From Planctomycetota bacterium (GTDB lineage: Bacteria > Planctomycetota > JAJSAM01), in the NCBI GenBank assembly GCA_024274785.1, contig JAJSAM010000063.1:1-64000 (forward strand): a stretch of DNA of 64,000 nucleotides, written 5' to 3'. The notes under the pieces are model-generated. The model was not told where the DNA came from, did no database searches, and was given only the letters and a program-made list of their open reading frames with translations. Of this stretch, positions 34,030-43,693 are shown one piece after another (position 1 is the stretch's first letter; every line of letters starts with the position of its first letter). The position numbers and the translations under genes are program-made.

Positions 34030-34318
34030 GCGCGCTCCTCGTCGAGAAGATCGGCTGCGGACCCTTTGCCCAGCACCGGCGAAAGAGTGGGGTAGAGCTC
34101 GGGGTCGTTCGACGCCCCCACCCGCAACGACCCCTCATCCGCCAGTTCCCGGAGCCCCTCTGGGAAGGCCCGCCGGCCCGGGCGACCGACTCGCAGGTGG
34201 CCCGCATCTCAGCGACGATTTCGCCACGGTTGCTCACGTAGACCGGCCCCTTGCGCCGCACGTGGCGAAGGATCTCGCTGAGTCGATCCTTGAGCTCCCG
34301 GATGCCGACGACCTTCAT
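34026..34318 (-). pseudogene. vapB: VapB/Phd-type antitoxin, frameshifted
   Basis: The first frame (from ATG 34318) encodes a Phd/YefM-like DNA-binding start: VVGIRELKDRLSEILRHV and GPVYVSNRGEIVAEM. It then runs out of register, while a second frame continues with LRELADEGSLRVGAS, NDPELYPTLSPVLGKG and DLLDEERA, a normal VapB toxin-binding tail that ends on the vapC start. The slip lies near 34170-34200. Either a real lesion or a base-calling error; if real, the toxin has lost its own neutraliser. Confidence 0.8.
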
Positions 34319-34348
34319 GGCCACAAATGCAGCCTCATGTCCCCACAT

Positions 34349-34380
34349 GGTCAAGAGGTCAAGAGGTCAAGAGGTCAAAA
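34349..34380. repeat. Tandem repeat of GGTCAAGA
   Basis: Three perfect and one slightly altered copy of the 8-mer GGTCAAGA lie just upstream of the vapB start, in the expected promoter/operator area of the toxin-antitoxin pair. The remaining bases to 34491 show no gene. Confidence 0.85.
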
Positions 34381-34491
34381 AACGGCATTCACCATTCCGG
34401 ACGGTGGCGACCGCCGGGACCGGGGAGAGGTGCAGGGTAACGAGAGTGCGAACGGTTCTTCCGGGAAGGGGCGACGCGGGTCGGCGAGGGA

Positions 34492-35790
34492 TCAGAGCTC
34501 CCGGCCGCCGTTCGCCGTCAGCGCCTTGACCGTCGCCAGACCCGTCACCGAGCCCTCGTGGATCGCCTTCAGGATCGTCCCGCCGCCGGAGAAGAAGTAG
34601 TAGTCCCGCGCGTCGACCGCCCGGATGTAGGTGCCCGGGAGCATGGTGCGAAACTCCTGCAGGGTGTCACCGCCACCGAACATCTTGTTGGCGTCTCGAT
34701 TCCGGTCGATCAGCGCGTAGAGTTCCTTCGTCCCCTGTGTGAAGTGCGGGGTGAAGCCCATCACCGCGTTCACGAAGATGCTCTCCGCGTTCAGGATCTT
34801 CTCCCGGATGATGGGATCCTCGTAGGACTTCGGATCGACGTCGAGGATGTAGTTCAGTTTGGCGCCCTGCTCCAGGGACTGGATGTCGTGCACCCGGTAC
34901 TGTCCGTCGAGGCGGACCTTCAGGGTATCGGACTCCACGACGAAGGCCGGCTCCAGGATCTTTCCCGGGTAGCGCTTCGATACTTCATAGAACGCGCGGG
35001 CGATCTCGATGTCATCGGGATCGATGCCCCGGATCTCGATGCCGTGCTTGACGCAGAGGTAGGCGTTGTAGATGACGCCGCCGAGGATGAGATGGTCCAC
35101 GGTCTCGAGCAGCGATCGCAGCGGCCCGATCTTGGTGTCGAACTTCGAACCGGCGATGATCGCGAGGAAGGGACGGCGCGGCTCGTAGATCTGCTGGAGG
35201 CTCCTGATCTCGTGCTGCATGAGGTACCCGGCGTAGGAGGGCAGGTGCCTCGCCACCTCGACGGTGGAGGTGTGTGGCTGCCAGCTCCCGAAGGCGTCGT
35301 TCACGAAGACGTCCGCCAGACCGGCCAGTTGACGGCCGAACTCGTCCGCCTCCCGCCCCACGGCCTCCTCCCCCCGGAACCAGCGCACGTTCGGGAGGTA
35401 GATCCCGTCGATACGCCCCCTGCGGAGTTGCCGGAGGAGCAGGTTGATCGCGGAGTCGATGTTGATGAAGCCGCCCTGCTCCTTGTCCTCCTTGAAGTCG
35501 GGGACGATGAACTTCGTGTGCAGCTTCTTTTCGAGGTAGTCGACGATGGGCTGCACCGCGTACTTCGAGTCCATGTCGATCCGGCCGGTCTTCTTGTCCC
35601 GCGGCCGGCCGACGTGGGTCATGAGAATGAGTTTCCCGCCCTTGCTGAGGATGTTGAAGAGCGTCCCGAAGGTCACATCGATCCGGAAGGGGTCCTTCAC
35701 GACATGCTTCTGGGCCACGTTATGATCCACACGGACCAGAACCACCTTCCCCCGCAGGTCGGCATCCTGAATCTTCGGAATAGTGCCCAT
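34492..35790 (-). CDS. pgk: Phosphoglycerate kinase, divergent
   Basis: A 432-aa glycolytic kinase converting 1,3-bisphosphoglycerate and ADP to 3-phosphoglycerate and ATP. The framework is clear: VLVRVDHNV (usually VDFNVP), MTHVGRP, LPNVRWFRGEE, VNDAFGSWQPHTST, AGSKFDTKIGPLRSLL (usually GGAKVSDK), then FGGGDTLQEF and FSGGGTILKAIHEG. Most substrate positions are kept but several hallmark residues are altered and the protein is longer than the usual 390-400 aa. It appears to be an unusual Pgk branch rather than a broken gene. It is monocistronic, divergent from the ABC exporter; no gap or other glycolytic gene is adjacent. Confidence 0.88.
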   Translation of the reverse strand: MGTIPKIQDADLRGKVVLVRVDHNVAQKHVVKDPFRIDVTFGTLFNILSKGGKLILMTHVGRPRDKKTGRIDMDSKYAVQPIVDYLEKKLHTKFIVPDFKEDKEQGGFINIDSAINLLLRQLRRGRIDGIYLPNVRWFRGEEAVGREADEFGRQLAGLADVFVNDAFGSWQPHTSTVEVARHLPSYAGYLMQHEIRSLQQIYEPRRPFLAIIAGSKFDTKIGPLRSLLETVDHLILGGVIYNAYLCVKHGIEIRGIDPDDIEIARAFYEVSKRYPGKILEPAFVVESDTLKVRLDGQYRVHDIQSLEQGAKLNYILDVDPKSYEDPIIREKILNAESIFVNAVMGFTPHFTQGTKELYALIDRNRDANKMFGGGDTLQEFRTMLPGTYIRAVDARDYYFFSGGGTILKAIHEGSVTGLATVKALTANGGREL

Positions 35791-35877
35791 GTCGCCTCCA
35801 CCAGCCGGTGCCCGATACCCTCATATCGACAGGAAAGCCCTGTCAGCACACAGGACTTTCCATGAATACGTTACTGT

Positions 35878-36564
35878 ATGCAGATGCTGCTTGAATTGAA
35901 GAACGTAAAGCGGGGCTTCGCGGGACCGATGGGCGCCGTCGACGTTCTGCGCGGAATCTCGGTTTCCGTCGAGGCCGGCAGTGCACTCGCGATCCTCGGC
36001 CCCTCCGGCTGCGGGAAGAGCACCCTGCTCTACCTGATGGGCGCCCTCGACGTGCCGACGAGCGGCCAGGTTCTCCTCGACGGCCGCGACCTCACCGACC
36101 TGACCGACGACGAACGCGCGAAGGTGCGCAACACCCGGATCGGCATCGTCTTCCAGGCCCACCACCTGCTCGCGCAACTGACGGTCCGCGAGAACGTGCT
36201 CGTGCCCGCCCTCGTCACCGGAGTCACCGATGAAGTGGAAGAACGGGCCAGGCGCCTCCTCGACCGCGTGGGCCTCGCCGACCGAATGGGCCACACCCCC
36301 TCCACCCTCTCCGGAGGGGAACGCCAACGCGTCGCGGTGGTGCGCGCGCTCGTGAACTCCCCCGGCCTGCTGCTCGCCGACGAACCGACCGGCTCCCTCG
36401 ACCGCGCCACCGGCGACGCTCTCGGCGATCTCCTCCTCGAATTGAACCGTGAGGAGGGAACCGCCCTCGTGGTCGTGACCCACAGCGAGACCCTCGCCGC
36501 CCGCATGGACCGCGTGCTGACCCTGACCGACGGAAAGCTCGATCCGGCGAAGGAAAACACGTGA
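35878..36564 (+). CDS. ABC transporter ATP-binding protein (LolD/MacB type)
   Basis: A 228-aa nucleotide-binding subunit. Walker A is GPSGCGKST (41-49), the signature is LSGGERQRVA (144-153), and Walker B is LLLADEPTGSLD (164-175). Sequence and size fit the LolD/MacB/FtsE class, which acts with FtsX-like permeases in mechanotransmission or lipoprotein release rather than ordinary uptake. It overlaps the permease gene by four bases. Starts at 35878 and 35884 are both possible; neither has a clear ribosome-binding site. Confidence 0.9.
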   Translation: MQMLLELKNVKRGFAGPMGAVDVLRGISVSVEAGSALAILGPSGCGKSTLLYLMGALDVPTSGQVLLDGRDLTDLTDDERAKVRNTRIGIVFQAHHLLAQLTVRENVLVPALVTGVTDEVEERARRLLDRVGLADRMGHTPSTLSGGERQRVAVVRALVNSPGLLLADEPTGSLDRATGDALGDLLLELNREEGTALVVVTHSETLAARMDRVLTLTDGKLDPAKENT

Positions 36565-39500
36565 AGCTCCGCCGCCTGATTCTCAAGGGGCTCCTCCATC
36601 ACCGGCGCACCCACCTCGCCGCGCTCGCCACGGCGGCCCTGGTGTCGGCGGTGATGATCGGGGCGCTCGGCGTGGGTGATTCGGTCCGGGAGAGTCTCGC
36701 AATCGTAGCCGATGCGAGACTGGGTCGAATCCGCTTCGCCGCCCACGCCCGCGACTGTCTGTGGCGAACAGACCTGGCGGGATCGCTCGCGCGTGAACTC
36801 GACACGACGGTGTCGTCGACCCTGCTGCTCGGCGGAACCGTCGCCCTGCCGAACGGTTCGGCGCGAGTGGCGAATGCCCAGGTGCTCGGCGTCGACGACG
36901 CGTTCTGGGCGCTCTCCCCGGGGGGCCACCCGCCCGCGGGTTCGTGGCCGGCCGGCGGCTGTGCGGTAAGCGAGCGGTTGGCGAAGCGCCTGGGACTCGT
37001 GGTCGGGACATCCATCGTCGTCCGGGTGGAGGTCCCGGCGATGGTTCCCCGGGACGCTCCGATCGGAACCGGATCGGACGCCGCCGTCACGCTGCTCCTC
37101 GAGGTGGCGGCCGTCCTCGACGCGGACGCCTTCGGCACGTTCTCCCTCCGCATCGGACAGGTCCCGCCGCCAAACGTCATCCTGCCCCGCCTGGAGCTCC
37201 AGAGGGCCGCACGGTGCCTGGGCTTCGCCAATACCCTGCTCCTCGGAGACGCGGACGAAGCCCGGGTGGCCCCGGCGGTCGCCGATTGCTTCGGGATCGA
37301 GGATACCGGCCTTCTCGTGGGTCCGGTCGCCGGCAGCGAGGCGTGGCAACTCACCTCGTCCCGGGTGTTCCTGGAGCCCGCCGCGGAGCAGGCGGGGCTC
37401 GGCCTTCCCGGCTCCTTCGGGATCCTGACCTGGCTCGTCAACGACATCTCCACCGGGACGCGGCACACCCCCTATTCGATGGTCGCCGCGCTCCCTCGCG
37501 GACACGCACCCATCCCCGACGACCTGGCCGACGACGAGATCCTGGTGAACACGTGGCTCGCCGAGGACCTCGCCGTCGCGGACGGGGACACGATCGCGCT
37601 CACGTACTACGTGGTCGGGGACGGACGGAAGCTGACCGAGCGCACCACCGAATTCCGAATCCGCGGAGTGCTTCCCATCGAGGGCGCCGCGGCGGATCGC
37701 AAGCTGATGCCGGACTTCCCCGGACTGACCGGCGCGAAGGACTGCCGCGACTGGGATCCGGGCTTCGCCCTCGACCTCTCCCGGATCCGCGACAAGGACG
37801 AAGAGTACTGGGACGAGCACGAGGGCACCCCGAAGGCGTTCATCGCGCTCACCGCCGGCCGGAAACTCTGGGGGAACCGCTTCGGGAGTCTCACCGCCGT
37901 CCGGCTGCAATCCGTCCCCGATCGCGACGCGCTCGAAGCGGCGATCCGCGCACGGCTCGATCCCGGGGCGTTCGGCCTCACCTTCGTCGATCTGGCGAAG
38001 GCGAATGAGCTGGCCCGCGCCGGGGGCATGGACTTCGGGGGCCTCTTCCTCGGCTTCAGTTTCCTGCTGCTGGCCGCGGCGCTTCTGCTGATGGGACTCG
38101 TGGTCGCGCTGAACATGGTGATGCGGCAGGAGGAGATCGCCACCCTCCTCGCGCTCGGGTTCGACGGGAAACGGATCCGGCGCCTCTTTGCCGTCGAGCA
38201 CGGGATCGTCGCTCTGGTCGGTGGAATGGTCGGCGTCCCCCTCGGATACGGGCTTACCGCGGCCGCGTTGACGGCGCTCGACACGGTCTGGAGCGACCTC
38301 GCCGGTTCCCTCCGGATGTCGCTGGTCATCGACGCCGGGACGGCCACGATGGGAGCCCTCTGCGGCGCATCGATCTCGTTCGCGGTGTCCTGGCTGGTGC
38401 TGCGACGCATCGTCTCGGGATCCGTCCGGGACGCGTTCACGAAGAGCGAGGAACGGGCGGCGCGCGACGAGCGGACACGGCCCCGGCGCGGGGTGAGAGT
38501 GTGGGTCGGACCGGCGCTCGTCCTGGGTGCGATGGCGCTGGCCGCATCGTCCGGCACCGGGCGCGATCCGGCTACCGCGGGCGCATTCTTCGGATCCGGC
38601 ATGTTGCTGCTCACCGGGTTCCTCTTCATCCTCGCCACGGTGCCTCTCCGCACGGGAGTGCGAGGGAGGCTGAGCGCCCGCACCCTCGCCCTTCGAAACC
38701 TGACGAGACGGCGTGGCCGAAGCATGGCGGTGATCGGCATCCTCGCCTTCGGCGTATTCATGTTCCTCGGAGTGACCGTGTTCCGTCGTGACCGACTGAC
38801 CGGGCCCGGCGACCGGACCGGCGGCACCGGCGGTTTCGCGCTCGTGGGTGAGTGCACCGTGGCCATCGTCCACGACCTGAACTCGCCCGAGGGCCGGAAG
38901 TTCTTCGCTCTGACCGAGGAGGATCTCGCGGGCGTGCGCGTCGTTCGCCTGCGTGTGCGGACGGGGGACGACGCAACCTGCCGCAGCCTGACCCGGGCGC
39001 AGACCCCGGAACTCGTTGCGGTCGATCCGGCGGAACTCGAGGGCCGCTTCACCTTCGTCAAGGGCGCAAGCGACTGGACGGTTCTGGCCGGTTCGGAAGA
39101 CGATGAAGCCGTCCCGGCCGTCATCGATCAGGCCACCTTCTGGACGCTCGGGAAAGGCCTCGGCGACGAGTTCACGATGACCGGCGAAGAGGGGCGGCCC
39201 TTCGAGGTGCGGATCGCCGGAGTCATCGACAACGCGATCCTGCATGGGCAACTCATCATCTCCGAGTCGGAGTATCTGCGCCGCTTCCCATCCGAGGGGG
39301 GATACCGCCGGTTCCTGGTCGATGCTCCGGAGAGCCGGAGGGAGAAGGTCGCCGCCCTCCTCACGCGGCAGCTCACGGACCGGGGCATCGCGCTCGAGAA
39401 GAGCGAGGCGCGGCTGAACGCATTCAACGCCGTGGAGAATACCTACCTCGGTATCTTCCAGGCGCTCGGCGGGATCGGGCTGCTGCTCGGCAGCGCCGGC

Positions 39501-39821
39501 CTGGCGCTGGTGGTCTCGCGCAACGTCCTTCAGCGCCGCGCGGAGCTCGCCCTGCTCGGTGCGGTCGGCTTTACCCGCGGCCGGATCGTCCGCCTGGTCA
39601 ATGCGGAGAACGCGATCCTCCTCGGCCTCGGCCTGCTGGCCGGACTGGCCGCCTCGGCGGTGAGTCTGATCCCCGCGATCCTCACCCCGGGGGCGGAATT
39701 CGCCACGCCGGGCATGGGTCTGGTGCTGTTCGGACTCGGAGCCGGCGGGTCGATTTTCACGTGGGTGGCCACGCGTGCAACGCTCTCCGGCAACCTGCTC
39801 GACAACCTTCGAGAGGAGTAG
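36561..39821 (+). CDS. FtsX/MacB-like ABC transporter permease, large form
   Basis: A 1086-aa permease, about twice the length of a LolC/E protein. It has an N-terminal helix (about residues 18-40), a large extracytoplasmic region, a bundle of FtsX-type helices (about 490-620), a further pair near 650-690, an N-terminal-like repeat (RNLTRRRGRSMAVIGILAFGVF), a second extracytoplasmic region and three C-terminal helices (about 955-1070). The repeat of helix-domain-helix units indicates internal duplication. With the upstream ATPase it forms a MacB-like exporter; the cargo is unknown, with lipoproteins or peptides possible. Confidence 0.85.
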   Translation: MKLRRLILKGLLHHRRTHLAALATAALVSAVMIGALGVGDSVRESLAIVADARLGRIRFAAHARDCLWRTDLAGSLARELDTTVSSTLLLGGTVALPNGSARVANAQVLGVDDAFWALSPGGHPPAGSWPAGGCAVSERLAKRLGLVVGTSIVVRVEVPAMVPRDAPIGTGSDAAVTLLLEVAAVLDADAFGTFSLRIGQVPPPNVILPRLELQRAARCLGFANTLLLGDADEARVAPAVADCFGIEDTGLLVGPVAGSEAWQLTSSRVFLEPAAEQAGLGLPGSFGILTWLVNDISTGTRHTPYSMVAALPRGHAPIPDDLADDEILVNTWLAEDLAVADGDTIALTYYVVGDGRKLTERTTEFRIRGVLPIEGAAADRKLMPDFPGLTGAKDCRDWDPGFALDLSRIRDKDEEYWDEHEGTPKAFIALTAGRKLWGNRFGSLTAVRLQSVPDRDALEAAIRARLDPGAFGLTFVDLAKANELARAGGMDFGGLFLGFSFLLLAAALLLMGLVVALNMVMRQEEIATLLALGFDGKRIRRLFAVEHGIVALVGGMVGVPLGYGLTAAALTALDTVWSDLAGSLRMSLVIDAGTATMGALCGASISFAVSWLVLRRIVSGSVRDAFTKSEERAARDERTRPRRGVRVWVGPALVLGAMALAASSGTGRDPATAGAFFGSGMLLLTGFLFILATVPLRTGVRGRLSARTLALRNLTRRRGRSMAVIGILAFGVFMFLGVTVFRRDRLTGPGDRTGGTGGFALVGECTVAIVHDLNSPEGRKFFALTEEDLAGVRVVRLRVRTGDDATCRSLTRAQTPELVAVDPAELEGRFTFVKGASDWTVLAGSEDDEAVPAVIDQATFWTLGKGLGDEFTMTGEEGRPFEVRIAGVIDNAILHGQLIISESEYLRRFPSEGGYRRFLVDAPESRREKVAALLTRQLTDRGIALEKSEARLNAFNAVENTYLGIFQALGGIGLLLGSAGLALVVSRNVLQRRAELALLGAVGFTRGRIVRLVNAENAILLGLGLLAGLAASAVSLIPAILTPGAEFATPGMGLVLFGLGAGGSIFTWVATRATLSGNLLDNLREE

Positions 39822-39910
39822 CGGGGCGCTTCAGGTTTGCAGTTCCCTCCGGAGCCGCTACTCTCTCACGCAAGCAACGGTCTCTCCCAATCCCCCGAGG
39901 AGGTCCCACC

Positions 39911-41143
39911 ATGAGTCTCCGCTCGGTCTGCAGGCTGTTTCTGACGGTCGCGCTTCTGCTCGCCGTCACCGGCGCCGGCGCCCTCGCTGACGACTGGCCG
40001 CAGTTTCGGGGGGTGAATCGCAGTGGGATCTCCAGCGAGAGTGGGCTGCTGAAGAAGTGGCCGGCCGCGGGACCGAAGCTGCTCTGGCAGTACGACAAGC
40101 TCGGCGACGGCTACTCCAGCGCGGCCGTCGTCGGTGACCGGGTCTACACCGCCGGGGGAAAGAACGGCAACGTGACGGTCACCGCGCTCGACACCGACGG
40201 CAAGATGGTGTGGGAGACGTCGATCGGCGGGACCGGCGGTGGCCGGTACGCCGGATCGCGCGCGACACCGACCGTCGATGGCGCCTACCTCTACATGCTC
40301 GGCGACAACGGGGACCTCGCCTGCCTGAAGACGGCGGACGGCACGGTGGTCTGGTCGAAGAACATCCTCGCCACCTACGGAGCGAGCAACATCCGGTGGA
40401 AGCTCGCGGAGTCACCCCTGATCGACGGCGACCGCGTCATCTGTTCACCCGGCGGGCAGGCGGCCATGGTGGCGTTCGACAAGTTGACCGGCAAGGAGGT
40501 CTGGAAGTCGGAACCGGTGGACGACACCACCGGCTATGCCGCGGCGCTCGTGGTCGAGCACGGTGGACTGCGGCAGATCGTCGGCCATTCCTCGGGGCAC
40601 ATCTTCGGTGTCCGGGCGAAAGACGGGAAGCTCCTCTGGAAGCAGGAGCAGAAGAACCGTTACGGCGTCAACGCCACGACGATCGTCTTCGACAAGGGCA
40701 TCATCTTCTCTTCCTGCGGCTACGGGTGGGGCAGCCAGGCGCTGAAGTTGACGGTCCGCGGCGACAAGGCCTCTGTGCAGCAGCTCTGGACGCTGAAGGA
40801 CCTCGACGACCACTTCGGCGGCGTCGTGCTGGTGAAGGGCATCATATTCGGGACGGCCACGCGGGGCTCACTCTTCGCCGTGAGACTGTCGAGTGGCAAG
40901 GTGGGCTACAAGAGCGGAGATGTCGGCAAGTCCTCGAACATCTACGCCGACGGACGTCTCTACTGCCAGGGCCACGATGGCCGGATCCAACTCGTCAATC
41001 CGGGAGATGGCAAGGTGATCAGCTCGTTCACCGAGAAGCCGGCGGTGAAGGGTCAACTCTGGGCCCACCCGGCGATCGCCAATGGCCGGCTCTACATCCG
41101 CAACGGCGGAACACTCAAGGTTTTCAAGATCAAGGGACGCTGA
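39911..41143 (+). CDS. Exported PQQ-like beta-propeller protein
   Basis: A 410-aa secreted propeller. GAGGAGG sits eight bases before ATG 39911; the signal peptide covers residues 1-25 (ending GAGALA), followed by DDWPQFRGVNRSGIS, the usual opening of this group. Blades include ALDTDGKMVWETS, CLKTADGTVVWSKN, AFDKLTGKEVWKSE and VRAKDGKLLWKQEQ. It is followed after ten bases by a TonB-dependent receptor, so the two may be co-expressed. Function is unassigned; a true alcohol dehydrogenase would be longer and carry a heme domain. Confidence 0.83.
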   Translation: MSLRSVCRLFLTVALLLAVTGAGALADDWPQFRGVNRSGISSESGLLKKWPAAGPKLLWQYDKLGDGYSSAAVVGDRVYTAGGKNGNVTVTALDTDGKMVWETSIGGTGGGRYAGSRATPTVDGAYLYMLGDNGDLACLKTADGTVVWSKNILATYGASNIRWKLAESPLIDGDRVICSPGGQAAMVAFDKLTGKEVWKSEPVDDTTGYAAALVVEHGGLRQIVGHSSGHIFGVRAKDGKLLWKQEQKNRYGVNATTIVFDKGIIFSSCGYGWGSQALKLTVRGDKASVQQLWTLKDLDDHFGGVVLVKGIIFGTATRGSLFAVRLSSGKVGYKSGDVGKSSNIYADGRLYCQGHDGRIQLVNPGDGKVISSFTEKPAVKGQLWAHPAIANGRLYIRNGGTLKVFKIKGR

Positions 41144-41153
41144 GCGGTTGCCC

Positions 41154-43304
41154 ATGTTCAAAACGAGTCTGACGATCTTTCTGGCCCTCGCCTTGTTCGC
41201 ACTTCCCGGGTCGGTCCTGGGGCAGACGGAGAGTGAACTCGAGGAGGCGATCGCTTCCGCCTCCCCGCCCGTCACCACGAACCTGGGTACCGTGGAGGTC
41301 ACCGCGAGGAAATGGGTGGAGGATGCGATCGACGTTCCGCAGAGCATCACCGTCATTCCGGCATCGTTGATCGATGCGGCCGGGCTGCGAACCCTGCGGG
41401 AGGCCTCGATCTACGTCCCCAACACCAACCTGGTGGAGTTCTCGGCGCGCCGGCTGTCGTTCCCCTTCGTGCGCGGGATCGGCTCGGGCCAGGGCGACCC
41501 GGCGGTGAGCACCTATCTCGACGGTGTGCCGCAACTGTTCCCGGGGGGCGCGAACTTCCCGCTGCTGAATGTCTCCCGTATCGAGTTCCTGCGCGGGCCC
41601 CAGGGCACGCTCTACGGACGCAACGCGCTGGGCGGCCTGGTTCACGTGATCACCCGAAAGCCCCCTGCCGTGCCCGGGATCGACGCTTACGCGACGCTCG
41701 GCAACTACCGATTCCGCGAACTCGGCGTCGTCCTCGGCGGGCCGATCGTGGACGACGCTCTCAGCGGGAGTCTGGCCGGCCTTCTGCAGCAGCGGGACGG
41801 TTTTACGAGAAACGACCTGACCGGACGCCTGGTGGACGACCGTGACACCTTCTTCGGGCAGGGGCAACTCCTGTGGACGCCCGACGATCGCAACGAGTTC
41901 CGGTTGAGCATCATCGGAGAACGCACGCGGGACGGTGGCTTTGCGCTCTCGGATCTCGAGGGCTTGCGGGACCGGCCGTGGCGGATCTTCCAGGACTTCG
42001 AAGGTGTCACCGAGCGGAATGCGTTCCTGCCGGCGCTGACCTGGACCCATGCCGGAGACGATCTCGCCTTCACCTCGATCACCTCGTTTCAGTATCAGGA
42101 CGTCTTCGAGACCTCCGACTTCGACTTCTCGGCGCTCGACGGCGTGCGGCGGCGCACGGAAGAAACCTATGGCGCATTCGTGCAGGAGTTGCGGGTCTCC
42201 TCCGCGCCGGGGGCCGAGGTGGCGCTCGGTGAGGGCGCCCGGCTGAAGTGGCTCGCCGGCCTGCTTTTCTTCCATGCCGACTCGGACCGGAGCGCCGACA
42301 ACGAGTACCGGCCGGGGGGAGTGGGGATCATCGTCCCGGCAGCGGGGATCGACCAGAGCACCGGCGACTTCACCGATCAGGGGTTGGGGCTGTTCGGGCA
42401 GGCGACGGTGACGGTGTTCGAGACACTCGACATCGGCGCGGGTCTCCGGTTCGACTCAGAGAAGAAGAGCGCGTCGTTGCGCCGGACGTTCGTTTCGGGG
42501 GGCTTCCCGATTCCGGTGAGTTCAGGGCGGTACGACGAGAGGTACAGCGAAGTCCTCCCCCGCTTCGATCTCGGCTGGCGTGCGGGCGAAGGAATCATGC
42601 TGTACGCCCTCGCCGCCAGGGGGTTCAAGGCCGGAGGCTTCAATCTCGATGCTCCGGACGGGCAGATTCCGTTTACGCCGGAGACGAGTTGGACGTACGA
42701 GGGAGGCATCAAGACCGAGTTCCTCGACGGTCGGCTTCGCGCCAGCGCGGCGCTCTTCTACATCGACTGGGACGATATGCAGCAGAGCCGGTTCGATGCG
42801 ATGGTCGGCGGATATGTGACGAATGCCGGGGAGGCCACCAGCCGCGGAGTGGAACTCGAGGTTCTGGGGCGCCCCATGGATGGTCTCGACCTCTTCGCCA
42901 CCTTCGGCAGCGCCGACACCGAGTTCGAATCGTTCGTCGATCAGTACGGAGTCGATGTCAGCGGAAAGTCGCTGCCTTTTGCGCCGCGGACCACGTTCAG
43001 TGCGGGCATCCAGTGGACCGGCGAGATCCGCGACGGAGTGCGGTTCCATCTCGGCGGAGAGTACGCGGCGACGGGGAAGTTCTACTACGACGCCGGAAAC
43101 CGGGAGGGCGAGCAGTACGCCCTGGCCAATTTCCGCGCGGGTCTCTCGGGGGAACACTGGCGGGTGCAGGTCTGGCTCCGCAACGCGTTCGCGAGCGCCT
43201 ATGTCCCGGTGGCGTTCCAGCCGAACCCGGCGGACCCGGGCAGGTTCGTCGGGGAAACCGGAGCGCCGCGGACGTTCGGGCTGACGCTCACGGTGACGTT
43301 CTAG
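41154..43304 (+). CDS. TonB-dependent outer membrane receptor
   Basis: A 716-aa outer membrane receptor. A signal peptide (residues 1-23, ending SVLGQ) leads to a plug domain (about 45-165; VEVTARKWVEDAIDVPQS, then VSRIEFLRGPQGTLYGRNAL) and a 22-strand barrel ending in the aromatic residue Phe (LTLTVTF), the standard C-terminal insertion signal. TonB receptors import ferric siderophores, cobalamin, sugars or metals; nothing here fixes the substrate, and no riboswitch or Fur-like site is seen in the ten bases upstream. It follows a PQQ-like gene and is the last gene before a terminator. Confidence 0.92.
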   Translation: MFKTSLTIFLALALFALPGSVLGQTESELEEAIASASPPVTTNLGTVEVTARKWVEDAIDVPQSITVIPASLIDAAGLRTLREASIYVPNTNLVEFSARRLSFPFVRGIGSGQGDPAVSTYLDGVPQLFPGGANFPLLNVSRIEFLRGPQGTLYGRNALGGLVHVITRKPPAVPGIDAYATLGNYRFRELGVVLGGPIVDDALSGSLAGLLQQRDGFTRNDLTGRLVDDRDTFFGQGQLLWTPDDRNEFRLSIIGERTRDGGFALSDLEGLRDRPWRIFQDFEGVTERNAFLPALTWTHAGDDLAFTSITSFQYQDVFETSDFDFSALDGVRRRTEETYGAFVQELRVSSAPGAEVALGEGARLKWLAGLLFFHADSDRSADNEYRPGGVGIIVPAAGIDQSTGDFTDQGLGLFGQATVTVFETLDIGAGLRFDSEKKSASLRRTFVSGGFPIPVSSGRYDERYSEVLPRFDLGWRAGEGIMLYALAARGFKAGGFNLDAPDGQIPFTPETSWTYEGGIKTEFLDGRLRASAALFYIDWDDMQQSRFDAMVGGYVTNAGEATSRGVELEVLGRPMDGLDLFATFGSADTEFESFVDQYGVDVSGKSLPFAPRTTFSAGIQWTGEIRDGVRFHLGGEYAATGKFYYDAGNREGEQYALANFRAGLSGEHWRVQVWLRNAFASAYVPVAFQPNPADPGRFVGETGAPRTFGLTLTVTF

Positions 43305-43693
43305 GTCGCGTCCTTCCCGCCCCCCTCGGAGGGGCTTCCGACACTCTGCCTGAGACGGGTTGAGGGAGTGAACCGAGTGGAGGGGGTGTAAAGGGAGCGC
43401 CGGAGGGACCGGCACAAGCGGTTCGCCACATTGGCGAGGACACCCGCTTGGTGGACCGCAGCATCTGCGCGCCGTCCCTCCTCGCGTCCGCATCCACTCT
43501 TGCGAGCAGACGGAGGAAAGCCCTTTCGAGTTCCCTCCATCCCTCTATATGGCGCGAATTCCGGCCCTGGGGACGCTCCGGTCCCCTTTTTTGAAAGAAA
43601 GAGGGTCTGCCCCTTTTCTGACCGCCCATAAAAGCTCGAAGGAAAACCACCTCTCTCCGCGAAAATGGGGTCTGGCCCCGTGGAGGAACCGCG
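43305..43693. other. Intergenic region with repeat-like sequence
   Basis: About 390 bp without a supportable gene. It contains a terminator hairpin (listed separately) and phrases GGGTCTGCCCC and ATGGGGTCTGGCCCC near 43611-43680, similar in style to the GGGGTCAGAC palindromes of REP-type elements. The last of these ends 13 bases before the mltA start and GAGGAACC serves as its ribosome-binding site. Confidence 0.5.
43569..43592 (+). terminator. Rho-independent terminator
   Basis: GGGGAC (43569-43574) pairs with GTCCCC (43581-43586) around a GCTCCG loop and is followed by six T. It stands about 265 bp downstream of the TonB receptor gene and points in its direction. Confidence 0.65.

Noticed and set aside
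36030-39251. 1073-codon open frame on the minus strand
   Set aside because: Antisense shadow of the ABC exporter genes; Pro/Arg/Glu-rich and featureless.
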